The notes beneath the pieces are model-generated. The model ran no database searches, was not told the origin of the DNA, and saw only the letters and a program-made list of their open reading frames with translations. Positions 6,912 to 15,318 of a stretch of 64,000 bases of DNA are shown here, one piece after another. Location of the stretch: NCBI RefSeq assembly GCF_015207705.1, contig NZ_JADEWI010000029.1, positions 1 to 64,000 on the forward strand. The letters are read 5' to 3'. How positions within the stretch are numbered: the first letter of the stretch is position 1; the number at the start of each line of letters is the position of its first letter. This DNA comes from Nostoc sp. LEGE 06077. GTDB lineage: Bacteria; Cyanobacteriota; Cyanobacteriia; Cyanobacteriales; Nostocaceae. A program made the position numbers and the translations under genes.

Positions 6912-9900
6912 TGAACGAATTTGATGATGATTTACCGGAAGAAGTACCAGATTTTGATTCAGCAAAAGATGAAGATGATGAATCGCCTGTCAAACGCGAA
7001 CTTCTCACTATTCGGTTATTTAAAGAAGCTGTAAAAAAGGCAAAAGGAAATGAAGGCGATCGCATCCTAGAAAAATTTGCAGATTATGTTTTACCTAATT
7101 TAATTCGGCAGTTAGCAGGCGCAACCGCTAAAGGCGGTAAATTCTTTGAAGTCACGATAGAAATTATAAATGCTAAACGCGCAGCCGCAGGTAAAAATCC
7201 TGTTCGTAGAGACAATGCTGGCGACCAATCTATACTTGCTCACTTACTTAATGGTCTATTTCCCAGCTATCGAATTTTGAGGAAATTACAAGCAGAAGAA
7301 ATAAACACAAATCCAGTTAAGCGTAATTGTGAAGATTTGCAATCTTCTGTATTTATTGTTTCCTACTTGTTGCATGACTATGAAAAATTCCCTGACTATC
7401 GAGATTGGTTAGAACAAAATTTTATAATTCGCAATTGGGAAGAAGAACCACCAAAAAAAGAAGATGCTCCGAATTTGGGACGTGAATATATTACCAAAAA
7501 GATTTTAGATTTTGGCTTATACCACTTACTAGGCGAACAATGGGAAGAACTTATTGATGACATCATTGAGATTAGCAGCAATGCAGGAGTTAAAAATGAT
7601 TCGGATTTAGGTTTAAGTACTCGTGGCTTAAAACCTTTAGATGATGAAAGACTAGATAGCAGAATTAGACAGGTTCTAATTGACTTAGTTTCACTATCTG
7701 ATTTATTTGCTTCAGTCATTAAACATCCGAGAGATGTAGAAAATGGTCGTTTACCTACATTGCTTGCAAGATTAAGCAATCATCAATTAAAGCTTACCTA
7801 TCATTCGCTTTCAGAAAATCGTGGAATTCTCACTAATATTTTCAATAACGCTTTAATTACAGCACATCCTGAAGATTTTTATACACCCTTACTCTATCTA
7901 CCTGATGGTGTTGTTTATTTAGCTACCGTTGATGCTCCTCCGATTAAAACTGATGGAATTCCTGAACAAGTTATTACCAAAATAAAGCACCTGTGTGCAG
8001 AGAAACTGAAGGAAAGACAGACAGGTTTTAATCGTGATGGCAAGGGTTTTAAATTTGCAGATTATTACTGGTTATTTTTTGATGTAGTTGAATTAATGGA
8101 AGTTAGCATTAATGCTGCTTCTCGGCTACTTCCAGACACAAAACCTGCTTCTGCTGGTAAGCGAGGCGAAAGCTTGCTAAATTATCAAGCACAAGGCGAA
8201 CTATCATCACACTTAAATTTACAAATTGCTAATGAAATTCGCATTGATCGCTTGGCAGAATTCGGTGATGTTTTGTGTCGAGGGATTTGGGGTAGTTGGT
8301 GCGAAAAAGTTAATGATTCGCAAAAACAACTGCCAAAAAATCAGAGAAAAAGTATTCCTGATTTAGATTTGACACAAAAGTTAGCTGAATATTTGGAATT
8401 ATCAGCAGAAATTCCAGCCATCAGAGAAATTCAATCTTTGAAAAAAACAGGTGGTGTACCTCTTGATTGGTATTACCTAGCAGCGCAATACTTTCGTAAT
8501 CATTCAGGTTTAGACTTTGCTCAAATTCTGAAAATTATGAAAAGGATGGTGAATCACGTTGCTACTTTTATTAGACCAATTTTAGCAGAGTTTCAGGATA
8601 TGCCCGATGGCTGGGATGACTTAAAAACTTATGTCAACCAAGTTATTTCTTTACCAACAGGCGCAGTTATAGAACCAAAACCAGACTCATTTTTAGTTGA
8701 ACTTAAACGCTATAATGCCGCCAAAATTACAGGTAGAGGACGAGAAAATGTTTGTGCAATTTCTAGTTCTTCATATACTGTAACTGAACAGATGGAATCA
8801 GCTACTTTATTTGCTCCTCAAGTCTACAGTAACCGTCAGATTTTATTTAATGCTCAAGCTGCTAAACGGCAAATTTGCTCAATTTGGTCAATTGAGATTA
8901 TGTTGAGGCAAATTTTGATGAACCAAACAAATGCCGTAGGAGCAGATTTTGAAGGACGCAAATATCGCTATCTCTACCTTTACCCAACTTACTTTTTTAC
9001 CCCAGAAACCAATAAATTTTTGCAAAAAGCTTATGAGCAATTTTCTCGAACTCGGTTTGATGCCGAAATGCGTAAGCATTTTATCTCAGAAAATCAAGTT
9101 GCAAAGTTTCAAATTGATGATTATCAAAAAGTTGATTCTCTCTTGATTAAAGAAAACCTAAAGCCAGAAGATGATCGCACTTTCAAAATTAGCTTTCCAG
9201 AACATGAAACTCTAACATTTTTCTTTTTAGGCTTACCGCCTGGAAGAGACGCTACAGATACAGAATCTTGGGTAACACCAGCTTGGTTAGCATTAGCGTT
9301 ACCGCTTATTCTCGATGTGAAAGTCGTAGCATCAGAATCACCTGTACCACCTTTTATTAGTGGCGCTGACTTTGAAGAAACAGTTTTAATTGATGGAGAA
9401 CATCAAGCGATTCGTTCTTTGATTCAAAAAGATAACTATCGTTTAGATAGCATTTTACCTCGTAGTTCAGAAAAGCGTGAATTTTCTCCCCTCAATGTTC
9501 TTACTACTGCTTACTCTATTCACTTGGAAGTTAACCGTAAAAAGGATGGCGATCCAGATTGGGGAAAATTAGCAGATTTGGCACGGGATTTAGAAACCAG
9601 TCCTCTCTATGTCTTCCATTACCTTAATAAATGGTTGCGGAAGCAAGACAAAATTGATTCTGTATCTATTGCTAGAATTCGTCTGTATCGATACCTTTAC
9701 TACTGCTTTGATCCTAAAGGAGATAAAATGACTAAACTTGACGAACTAACCAAGCTATACCGCAGTTTTTATAGAGCTAAAAGTAAGGGAAAACCACCAA
9801 AAGCTAATGCAATTCTCAAGCCAATTGATGAAGCTGCTGATGTTATCTTGAAATTTAATAAAGATTTGGCAGATGATAGTGAATCTTTAACACAACTCGT

Positions 9901-10231
9901 AGCAGCTAAAATAGCAAGTCTTATGAAAAAAGTTAGACGAAAAGAAGCAGAAGGAAAACCAACATTAATTTTAATTGATGGTAAGTGGAAGCCTGCCTTA
10001 ACTTCCGAAGAAGAACGTCAAGCAGTTTATGAGTTCTCTAAGTATTTTGTAAAAAAAATATTTGAGGAAAGCTTTAAAAGCGATCGCGCACGTTTAGCAG
10101 GTACTCAACTCAATTTAATTAGAGATACTTGTGAATACCTTTATCGCCTAGCAGATGATGAAGAACGTAAAGCACGTCCACAAGATGAACCTGATGATAT
10201 TCCTGAATTAGAACTTGAAGCATCAGTTTAA
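6911..10231 (+). CDS. cas10d: Type I-D large subunit/nuclease Cas10d (Csc3)
   Basis: An 1106-aa Cas10d, the large subunit of the I-D effector, which carries the HD nuclease in this subtype and acts with Cas3' on invading DNA. An acidic N-terminus is followed by HD-type elements: His in ILAHLLNG (~111) and the HD pair in SYLLHDYEKF (155-156). The rest is a long Cas10-like body. No intact GGDD palm motif is seen, as expected for Cas10d, which does not make cyclic oligoadenylate. Its ATG overlaps the DUF5615 stop by one base. csc2 follows after 43 bp, preceded by GGAG. Family call rests on HD placement, size and the csc2-csc1 neighbours. Confidence 0.93.
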   Translation: MNEFDDDLPEEVPDFDSAKDEDDESPVKRELLTIRLFKEAVKKAKGNEGDRILEKFADYVLPNLIRQLAGATAKGGKFFEVTIEIINAKRAAAGKNPVRRDNAGDQSILAHLLNGLFPSYRILRKLQAEEINTNPVKRNCEDLQSSVFIVSYLLHDYEKFPDYRDWLEQNFIIRNWEEEPPKKEDAPNLGREYITKKILDFGLYHLLGEQWEELIDDIIEISSNAGVKNDSDLGLSTRGLKPLDDERLDSRIRQVLIDLVSLSDLFASVIKHPRDVENGRLPTLLARLSNHQLKLTYHSLSENRGILTNIFNNALITAHPEDFYTPLLYLPDGVVYLATVDAPPIKTDGIPEQVITKIKHLCAEKLKERQTGFNRDGKGFKFADYYWLFFDVVELMEVSINAASRLLPDTKPASAGKRGESLLNYQAQGELSSHLNLQIANEIRIDRLAEFGDVLCRGIWGSWCEKVNDSQKQLPKNQRKSIPDLDLTQKLAEYLELSAEIPAIREIQSLKKTGGVPLDWYYLAAQYFRNHSGLDFAQILKIMKRMVNHVATFIRPILAEFQDMPDGWDDLKTYVNQVISLPTGAVIEPKPDSFLVELKRYNAAKITGRGRENVCAISSSSYTVTEQMESATLFAPQVYSNRQILFNAQAAKRQICSIWSIEIMLRQILMNQTNAVGADFEGRKYRYLYLYPTYFFTPETNKFLQKAYEQFSRTRFDAEMRKHFISENQVAKFQIDDYQKVDSLLIKENLKPEDDRTFKISFPEHETLTFFFLGLPPGRDATDTESWVTPAWLALALPLILDVKVVASESPVPPFISGADFEETVLIDGEHQAIRSLIQKDNYRLDSILPRSSEKREFSPLNVLTTAYSIHLEVNRKKDGDPDWGKLADLARDLETSPLYVFHYLNKWLRKQDKIDSVSIARIRLYRYLYYCFDPKGDKMTKLDELTKLYRSFYRAKSKGKPPKANAILKPIDEAADVILKFNKDLADDSESLTQLVAAKIASLMKKVRRKEAEGKPTLILIDGKWKPALTSEEERQAVYEFSKYFVKKIFEESFKSDRARLAGTQLNLIRDTCEYLYRLADDEERKARPQDEPDDIPELELEASV

Positions 10232-10274
10232 TTTATTCTTTTATTCCAACTAACTAAATCGGAGCAATCAAATC

Positions 10275-11309
10275 ATGAAATTCTTGAAAACACTCGATTC
10301 TAAATTTTTCCACGATGTAATTCCTGCTAAACCAATGGGGAAATATGTTCATTTCATTACTATTCGCGTTACAGAATCTTATCCTTTATTCCAGACAGAT
10401 GGTGAACTGAATAAAGCTAGAGTACGTGCTGGAATTGAAAACAAAGAACCTATTAGTCGCTTGGCAATGTTTAAGCGTAAACAGTCTACACCAGAACGTT
10501 TAACAGGTAGAGAATTATTACGTAACTACAAAATTGGTGACTCGGAAAAATGCGACTACAACGTAGATTTCAGCAAAACTACTCCTGATTGTATTCTCTA
10601 CGGTTTTGCTATTGGTGATTCCGGTTCTGAGAAATCTAAAGTAGTTGTAGACACAGCGTACTCTATTACACCTTTTGATGATTCTCACCTTAACTTTACC
10701 CTCAATGCGCCTTTTGAAAATGGGACGATGAGCCGTCAAGGAGAAGTAACCAGCCGGATCAATAGTCAAGACCATATCTTACCTCAAGTCTTTTTTCCTA
10801 GTATTGTCACCCTGAAAGATCCTACTGAAGCTGGATTTCTCTACGTTTTCAATAATATTCTCAGGACACGCCATTATGGAGCGCAGACTACCCGCACTGG
10901 TAGAGTGCGTAATGAGTTAGTTGGAGTCATTTTTGCTGATGGTGAGATTGTTAGTAATCTTCTCTGGACTCAAAAGATATATGACGTAATGAGTAATGCA
11001 ACTCCAAAGCAAATTAATCCTCCCGATCCGCTCAATGAAGACGAGGTTTTAGAAGCGGCTACACAAGCAATTACTGCTCTAATGTCTCAAGAGTGCATTT
11101 CTCATACTGATTTTATTGGTGCATCCTTCACACAACTTTTGAGTGAAGTGAAGTCTATTACCAGTAATGAAACTCGATTGCAAGAAATGTTGAGTCAAGC
11201 AAATGCTGAATCATCTATTTATGCTCAAACATGGGTTCTTAAATCAGGTAAGAAAGATCCTAAGAAAGATACCAAGGTTAATAAGAAAGCTGCTGCTGTC
11301 ACGGAGTAA
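10275..11309 (+). CDS. csc2: Type I-D backbone protein Csc2 (Cas7d)
   Basis: A 344-aa Cas7-family protein of subtype I-D that multimerises along the crRNA to form the Cascade backbone. The N-terminal YVHFITIRVTESYPLFQTDGE and the glycine/threonine-rich RHYGAQTTRTGRVRNELVG segment match Csc2. The C-terminal ~25 residues are Lys-rich. GGAG at 10261-10264 supports the ATG. csc1 starts 6 bp after its stop, so the two subunits are surely co-transcribed. Confidence 0.94.
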   Translation: MKFLKTLDSKFFHDVIPAKPMGKYVHFITIRVTESYPLFQTDGELNKARVRAGIENKEPISRLAMFKRKQSTPERLTGRELLRNYKIGDSEKCDYNVDFSKTTPDCILYGFAIGDSGSEKSKVVVDTAYSITPFDDSHLNFTLNAPFENGTMSRQGEVTSRINSQDHILPQVFFPSIVTLKDPTEAGFLYVFNNILRTRHYGAQTTRTGRVRNELVGVIFADGEIVSNLLWTQKIYDVMSNATPKQINPPDPLNEDEVLEAATQAITALMSQECISHTDFIGASFTQLLSEVKSITSNETRLQEMLSQANAESSIYAQTWVLKSGKKDPKKDTKVNKKAAAVTE

Positions 11310-11314
11310 GCAAG

Positions 11315-12022
11315 ATGGTTTCAATTTATCGCTGTCAAATAGAACTTCATGACAGCCTCTATTACGCAACTCGTGAAATCGGGCGATTGTATGAAACAGA
11401 GCCAATAATTCACAATTACGCTCTCTGTTATGCACTGGGTTTAGTTGATAGCCAAATCTACTCTACTACCGTTGCTGAAGAGCATTCATACCGTTATTTT
11501 TGCCCCGAACAAGTGCCAAAATATGAGGAGCATTTAACGCCACTCAATCAACAGGAAATTTACGTAACTCCGGCGCGATCGCTCAATCATTCTTCTATAC
11601 TCAATACCTGGAAGTATGCTAACAACAACTACCACGTTGAAATGGAAAAAACACAGAAAAATATTCCTAGTTTTGGGAGAGCGAAGGAAATAGCAGCAGA
11701 AAGTAGATTTGAGTTTTTTGTCATATCTCAAAAAGAACTCAAACTACCAAAGTGGATTCGCTTGGGTAAATGGATGAGCAAAGCTGAAGTAACGGTTGAA
11801 CAATTACCGAAACCTAAAATCTCTGAAGGTATATTCACTTGTACCCATCCATTAAATCCTTTAGATGTCATGTTCACCAATCAAGTGATTAGCTATGATG
11901 TTGTGAATATGCCTCCAGTTAGCTTAATTCAGAATGTCCAAATGCGAGGTCAATACTATCAATTTGATGGCATTCAAAACTTAAAAATTCCAGTTCGGAT
12001 AGAATATCGTTTTCGGAGTTAA
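11315..12022 (+). CDS. csc1: Type I-D subunit Csc1 (Cas5d)
   Basis: A 235-aa Cas5-family protein that should cap the crRNA 5' handle in I-D Cascade. The N-terminus MVSIYRCQIELHDSLYYATRE and the following REIGRLYETEPIIHNYALCYALG are typical of Csc1. Its Shine-Dalgarno (GGAG) lies inside the end of csc2. Its TAA is directly abutted by the stop of a reverse-strand gene, so there is no room for a normal terminator and the transcripts probably converge or overlap. Confidence 0.93.
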   Translation: MVSIYRCQIELHDSLYYATREIGRLYETEPIIHNYALCYALGLVDSQIYSTTVAEEHSYRYFCPEQVPKYEEHLTPLNQQEIYVTPARSLNHSSILNTWKYANNNYHVEMEKTQKNIPSFGRAKEIAAESRFEFFVISQKELKLPKWIRLGKWMSKAEVTVEQLPKPKISEGIFTCTHPLNPLDVMFTNQVISYDVVNMPPVSLIQNVQMRGQYYQFDGIQNLKIPVRIEYRFRS

Positions 12023-12433
12023 TCACTTCCCAAAACCTTTACTACGGGTTTTATTTTTTCGAGGCTCTATCGTCATTAACTCGGCTTTAAAACCTCTAGA
12101 ATCTTGCAACATTAATTTACGTATTCGCTGACGTTGGTAAGTCTGCACTTCAGCAGCTAAAGGATGGTTAGGATCAATCTTTAGATGAGTAATAGAAGAA
12201 ACATATTTTTCTTCACTTTCGGGATTATTTGGTTCTTTTAGTCCGCACATAATCCCACCTTCATCTCCTGAATAGCCAACGAAATCAATTTCAAATTCTC
12301 TGTCTGGATCGGCGTTTACTCCTTTTTGCTTTAATGTCTTCAAAAACTCCTTGCCTGCTCGTGCTTTAATGGGTAAGTTCTCTTTAAGTTTTTCAGTTAG
12401 TGCCTTTGCTGCATTGTAATCATCAATTCTCAT
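12023..12433 (-). CDS. Unknown small protein on the reverse strand within the cas locus
   Basis: A 136-aa soluble protein, not recognised. The N-terminus is helical and Lys-rich (NAAKALTEKLKENL). The centre has FEIDFVGYSGDEGGIMCGL. A well-structured segment, VSSITHLKIDPNHPLAAEV, precedes a basic C-terminal tail (PRKNKTRSKGFGK). The composition looks like a real protein that may bind nucleic acid. It is the only minus-strand gene inside the cas block, convergent with csc1 (stop codons adjacent) and divergent from the 2OG oxygenase with a ~110-bp shared promoter region. It could be a cargo gene or a locus-specific regulator; I cannot decide. Confidence 0.75.
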   Translation of the reverse strand: MRIDDYNAAKALTEKLKENLPIKARAGKEFLKTLKQKGVNADPDREFEIDFVGYSGDEGGIMCGLKEPNNPESEEKYVSSITHLKIDPNHPLAAEVQTYQRQRIRKLMLQDSRGFKAELMTIEPRKNKTRSKGFGK

Positions 12434-12542
12434 TGGTCTTTCTCCCTATGTAGTTTTTTTCACTTAAAAGAATACTACTATCATCACTCGACAGTCTTTA
12501 AAATTTTAGATACCACATTCAGCGATCGCTCCTCTATCCCCC

Positions 12543-13163
12543 GTGAAACACTATCAACAACAATCCAACGCCTTCCCCAGCGATTACCTAAACAACTTGT
12601 GGGGAGAAATCCAAGCTTGTCCTTACTTTGCTATCAACAACCTCAACCGCGATTTTGTCGCCACTAAAGGATTTTCTGTAGTATTTCAGCGTTCTGGATT
12701 AGCAAAGGTAGAACAGCAGTTTCCCTACTTCAAACCTTACCTCGATTTGGCTCTCCAGCCCAATTGTAATGCTTTTTACCTCAATCCTTTACAGCTAAAA
12801 GAAGGCTCCCGCGTCGATCCGCATATCGATCGCTCCTTACGTTCCTACTCCAAAACCATTGAACCGCCTGCGGTTGTCAGTGTTCTCTATGTGCGAGTAC
12901 CTGCGGATATGGAAGGGGGAGAACTGGTATTGCGATCGCACAAACGTCAACTTGGGCAAATTAAGCCCCAATTCAATACTTTAGTTTATTTTCAAGGTGA
13001 TTTAACCCATTCGGTTAACGCCGTCAAAACCCCAGGAAATCGTCTGAGTTTAGTTTGTGAACAGTATAGTTTGAGTGATGCTGAACTCCAGGAAATCCCT
13101 GAGTTTACTGTAGAGTCAAGAATCACTCAGTCTACAACCAAAAAAAGAAAGTATGCCTCATAG
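12543..13163 (+). CDS. 2OG-Fe(II) oxygenase within the cas locus
   Basis: A 206-aa enzyme of the 2-oxoglutarate/Fe(II)-dependent dioxygenase superfamily (prolyl-4-hydroxylase-like fold). The metal facial triad is visible: HxD in DPHIDRS (His94, Asp96) and the distal His156 in GDLTHSVNA, with the 2OG-binding Arg167 in GNRLSLV. Substrate is unknown; relatives hydroxylate proteins or nucleic acid bases. The start is GTG with no clear Shine-Dalgarno, so start choice is moderate. The gene overlaps cas6 by 11 bp, meaning the two are translated from one mRNA, probably from a promoter in 12434-12542. Placing an oxygenase between effector and processing genes is not part of the standard I-D order (csc1-cas6). 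Confidence 0.87.
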   Translation: MKHYQQQSNAFPSDYLNNLWGEIQACPYFAINNLNRDFVATKGFSVVFQRSGLAKVEQQFPYFKPYLDLALQPNCNAFYLNPLQLKEGSRVDPHIDRSLRSYSKTIEPPAVVSVLYVRVPADMEGGELVLRSHKRQLGQIKPQFNTLVYFQGDLTHSVNAVKTPGNRLSLVCEQYSLSDAELQEIPEFTVESRITQSTTKKRKYAS

Positions 13164-13980
13164 TTTAGTGTTGAATTTGCTACCTCAATCGCCCATTCCA
13201 CCACAATATCTTACAGGTAGACATCTCCACGCCTTATTTTTAACCCTCGTTAGTTCTGTAGATACCACATTGGGCGATCGCTTGCACGATTCCACCGCAG
13301 ATAAAGCTTTCACCCTCTCTCCCTTACAAGTTAATTCCCCCCTTTTGAAGGGTGGTAAGGGGGGATCTAAACTTCGCTGGGAACATCAACAACCCATTCC
13401 TGCCGGAACGCATTGTTGGTGGCGAATTTCCTTGTTAGATGACACCCTATTTAGCAAACTAACGCAACTATGGCTAAATCTTAATCCTAGTCACCCTTGG
13501 CATCTTGGCCCGGCTGACCTGTATATTACCAGCATTCAAGGCACACCCCAATCAACGCAACCTTGGGCAAATGCTTGCACCTATACCCAATTATACGAAG
13601 AAGCCAGTGAAACTGAACGCTCTCTTAACTTGAGCTTCGCCACACCCACCGCCTTCCGTCAAGGACATTTTGATACCACCCTCCCAACAAGAGAATGTGT
13701 TTTTAATTCCCTACTTTCGCGGTGGAATAAATATAGTGGCATAGAATTTTCTCAAATTACTCTTGAGTCAATATTTCCTTCATTTGTTAACATTCACACA
13801 GAAATATTAGCCGACTCCCGCAGCAAATTTATTGGCATTATTGGCGAAGTTAACTATCGAATTTTAAGTGAAATTGACCCACTACAAATTAAGCAAATTA
13901 ACACCTTAGCTAACTTTGCATTATATGCAGGTGTTGGACGAAAAACAACAATGGGTATGGGGATGGGAAGAAGGTTATAG
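13153..13980 (+). CDS. cas6: CRISPR RNA endoribonuclease Cas6 (type I-D)
   Basis: A 275-aa Cas6 that cleaves pre-crRNA at the repeat hairpin base, leaving an 8-nt 5' handle. It shows the N-terminal RAMP fold with candidate catalytic His in TGRHLHALFL (~24-26) and the C-terminal glycine-rich loop GVGRKTTMGMGMGRRL. The ATG overlaps the oxygenase end by 11 bp. A stretch encoding NSPLLKGGKGGSKL (~60-73) is an in-frame cyanobacterial palindromic repeat, absent from typical Cas6. It probably forms a surface loop. Confidence 0.92.
   Translation: MPHSLVLNLLPQSPIPPQYLTGRHLHALFLTLVSSVDTTLGDRLHDSTADKAFTLSPLQVNSPLLKGGKGGSKLRWEHQQPIPAGTHCWWRISLLDDTLFSKLTQLWLNLNPSHPWHLGPADLYITSIQGTPQSTQPWANACTYTQLYEEASETERSLNLSFATPTAFRQGHFDTTLPTRECVFNSLLSRWNKYSGIEFSQITLESIFPSFVNIHTEILADSRSKFIGIIGEVNYRILSEIDPLQIKQINTLANFALYAGVGRKTTMGMGMGRRL
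13330..13370 (+). repeat. Palindromic CCCCCC/GGGGGG element inside cas6
   Basis: CCCCCC (13337-13342) and GGGGGG (13359-13364) arms surround TTTTGAAGGGTGGTAA. This is a familiar dispersed cyanobacterial repeat that is often read as SPLLKGGKGG in genes. Here it sits in frame within cas6. Confidence 0.8.
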
Positions 13981-14013
13981 GTTACAGGTTATGGGTTACA
14001 GGGGATAGGAGAT
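13979..14013 (+). repeat. Heptamer-type repeat, left arm of inverted pair
   Basis: ACAGGTTATGGGTTACAGG (13984-14002) is the exact reverse complement of 14548-14566. Related short units (GGTTACAGGT, TCACCTGTC) occur at 14103-14127, 16331-16343 and 42183-42206, matching the GGTGACAG-type short tandem repeats of Nostocales. Confidence 0.75.
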
Positions 14014-14127
14014 ATAAGAAGGGAAGAAGAGATAATTTATGGTTAGTGATGATAGGTAAATGGGCATACTAAGTTTATCTCAAAGTTTTATATAAACTAA
14101 CTTGCTGTAACCTTTCACCTGTCACCT

Positions 14128-14490
14128 ATGAAAATAGAATCATATAGAGATTTAATTGTCTGGCAAAAGTCAATGGATATGGCAGTTCAGATATATGAAT
14201 TCACTACCAATTTCCCGGCTACAGAAACATATCGAATTACATCACAAATTACTCGTGCAGCAGTATCTGTGCCTACCAATATTGCTGAGGGTCACGGACG
14301 CAGTAGTAGCAAAAACGATTATGCTCATTTTCTGGCAATATCTAAAGGCTCATTAATGGAAACAGAAACTTTATTAATGTTATCAACAAGGCTCAATTAT
14401 CTCACTGCTAAACAAGCTGATCCAACGTTATCTCTGATTACAGAAATCAGCAAAATGCTTACGACTCTTCGCTATCGGATATTAAAGTAG
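14128..14490 (+). CDS. Four-helix bundle protein, S23/IVS family
   Basis: A 120-aa protein of the four-helix-bundle family once called 23S rRNA-IVS ribosomal protein (S23). The family signature is clear: YRDLIVWQKSMDMAVQIYEF, TYRITSQITRAAVSVPTNIAEG, then SKNDYAHFLAISKGS and TETLLMLS. These proteins pentamerise and bind nucleic acid; relatives accompany rRNA intervening sequences and, in the Avd form, diversity-generating retroelements. No role in CRISPR is established. It lies between cas6 and cas4, 3 bp before cas4, and is bracketed by a 19-bp inverted repeat, so it may have entered as a small mobile cassette. Confidence 0.92.
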   Translation: MKIESYRDLIVWQKSMDMAVQIYEFTTNFPATETYRITSQITRAAVSVPTNIAEGHGRSSSKNDYAHFLAISKGSLMETETLLMLSTRLNYLTAKQADPTLSLITEISKMLTTLRYRILK

Positions 14491-14493
14491 CTA

Positions 14494-15156
14494 ATGAATA
14501 ATCAAAATCAAACTAATATTCTTTTGTCGGAAACATCTAATCTGTCACCTGTAACCCATAACCTGTCACCTGATGAATACGTTCCGATCGCAGCATTAAA
14601 CCAATATGCCTACTGTTCGCATCGCTGCTGGCGGATGTTTTGTGCAGGCGAATTTGTTGATAATCAATACACAATTGAAGGCACAACATTACACGATCGC
14701 GTCCATACTGTAGGCGAAGGACAGCGAGAAGAAACTGAGCAAATCCGAGCCATTTGGTTGAAGTCAGACAAGTACAAACTGATTGGTAAAGCAGACTTAA
14801 TTGAATTAGAAAACGGTGAATGCTACCCCATCGAATACAAACGCGGACGCAAAGGTGAATGGGATAATGATGAATTACAAGTCTGCGCTCAAGCCTTGTG
14901 TTTAGAAGAAATGACAGGCAAAACTATCAACACTGGCTATATTTATTACGTCCATTCCCACCAACGTCAATTAGTAGAAATTAACGACGAATTACGCCAA
15001 AGTGCGATCGCCACAATTGAAGCCGTGCAAATGCTATTGTTTACAGGCGCAATGCCCAAAGCTATCAAAACAAAACGCTGTGATGGATGCAGTTTATCTC
15101 CTCAATGTTTGCCTCAAACTGCCGATAAAGTAAAACGATATCAAGAAGCAGCATAA
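14494..15156 (+). CDS. cas4: CRISPR adaptation exonuclease Cas4
   Basis: A 220-aa RecB-family nuclease that trims and selects prespacers for Cas1-Cas2. The iron-sulfur cysteines are visible at Cys41 (QYAYCSHRC) and in the C-terminal cluster RCDGCSLSPQC (196, 199, 205). RecB motifs are GKADLIE (Asp101) and PIEYKRG (Glu114, Lys116). The N-terminal ~26 residues precede the conserved YVPIAALNQYAYC and are partly encoded by the repeat at 14541-14572 (NLSPVTHNLSPDEY). A later start is excluded because Cys41 is needed, but the true start could be within the repeat tail. Operon partners are the upstream S23 gene and cas1 after a 162-bp gap. Confidence 0.94.
   Translation: MNNQNQTNILLSETSNLSPVTHNLSPDEYVPIAALNQYAYCSHRCWRMFCAGEFVDNQYTIEGTTLHDRVHTVGEGQREETEQIRAIWLKSDKYKLIGKADLIELENGECYPIEYKRGRKGEWDNDELQVCAQALCLEEMTGKTINTGYIYYVHSHQRQLVEINDELRQSAIATIEAVQMLLFTGAMPKAIKTKRCDGCSLSPQCLPQTADKVKRYQEAA
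14548..14566 (+). repeat. Right arm of the 19-bp inverted repeat around the S23 gene
   Basis: CCTGTAACCCATAACCTGT is the perfect reverse complement of 13984-14002. It lies inside the 5' coding region of cas4. Confidence 0.8.
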
Positions 15157-15159
15157 ATA

Positions 15160-15316
15160 ATTTGGTGTTGCTGAGAATATTTTTGAAAAGCTCACGCCAA
15201 GGCGCAAAGAAGAACGCTGCACATAACTCTTTCTCATACTCCGCGAAACTCTGCGAGAACTCCGCGCCACTCTGCGTTAAAAAACTCTCTTTCACTTCTA
15301 ATAAGGAAACAAACAA
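15160..15316 (+). repeat. Interspersed repeat between cas4 and cas1
   Basis: The 162-bp gap carries CTCACGCCAAGGCGCAAAG and CTCTGCG/GTTAAAAAACTC segments of the dispersed cyanobacterial CTTTGCGTCTTTGCG family, also seen at 17810-17845 and 36878-36905. ORFs across it on either strand are repeat artefacts. AAGGAAA before 15319 is the cas1 ribosome site. Confidence 0.6.
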
Positions 15317-15318
15317 TC

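Noticed and set aside
12508-13283. TAGATACCACATT plus GCGATCGC seen twice (12508 and 13259)
   Set aside because: Only ~21 of 24 bases match and the shared part includes the abundant HIP1 octamer; too short to call an element.
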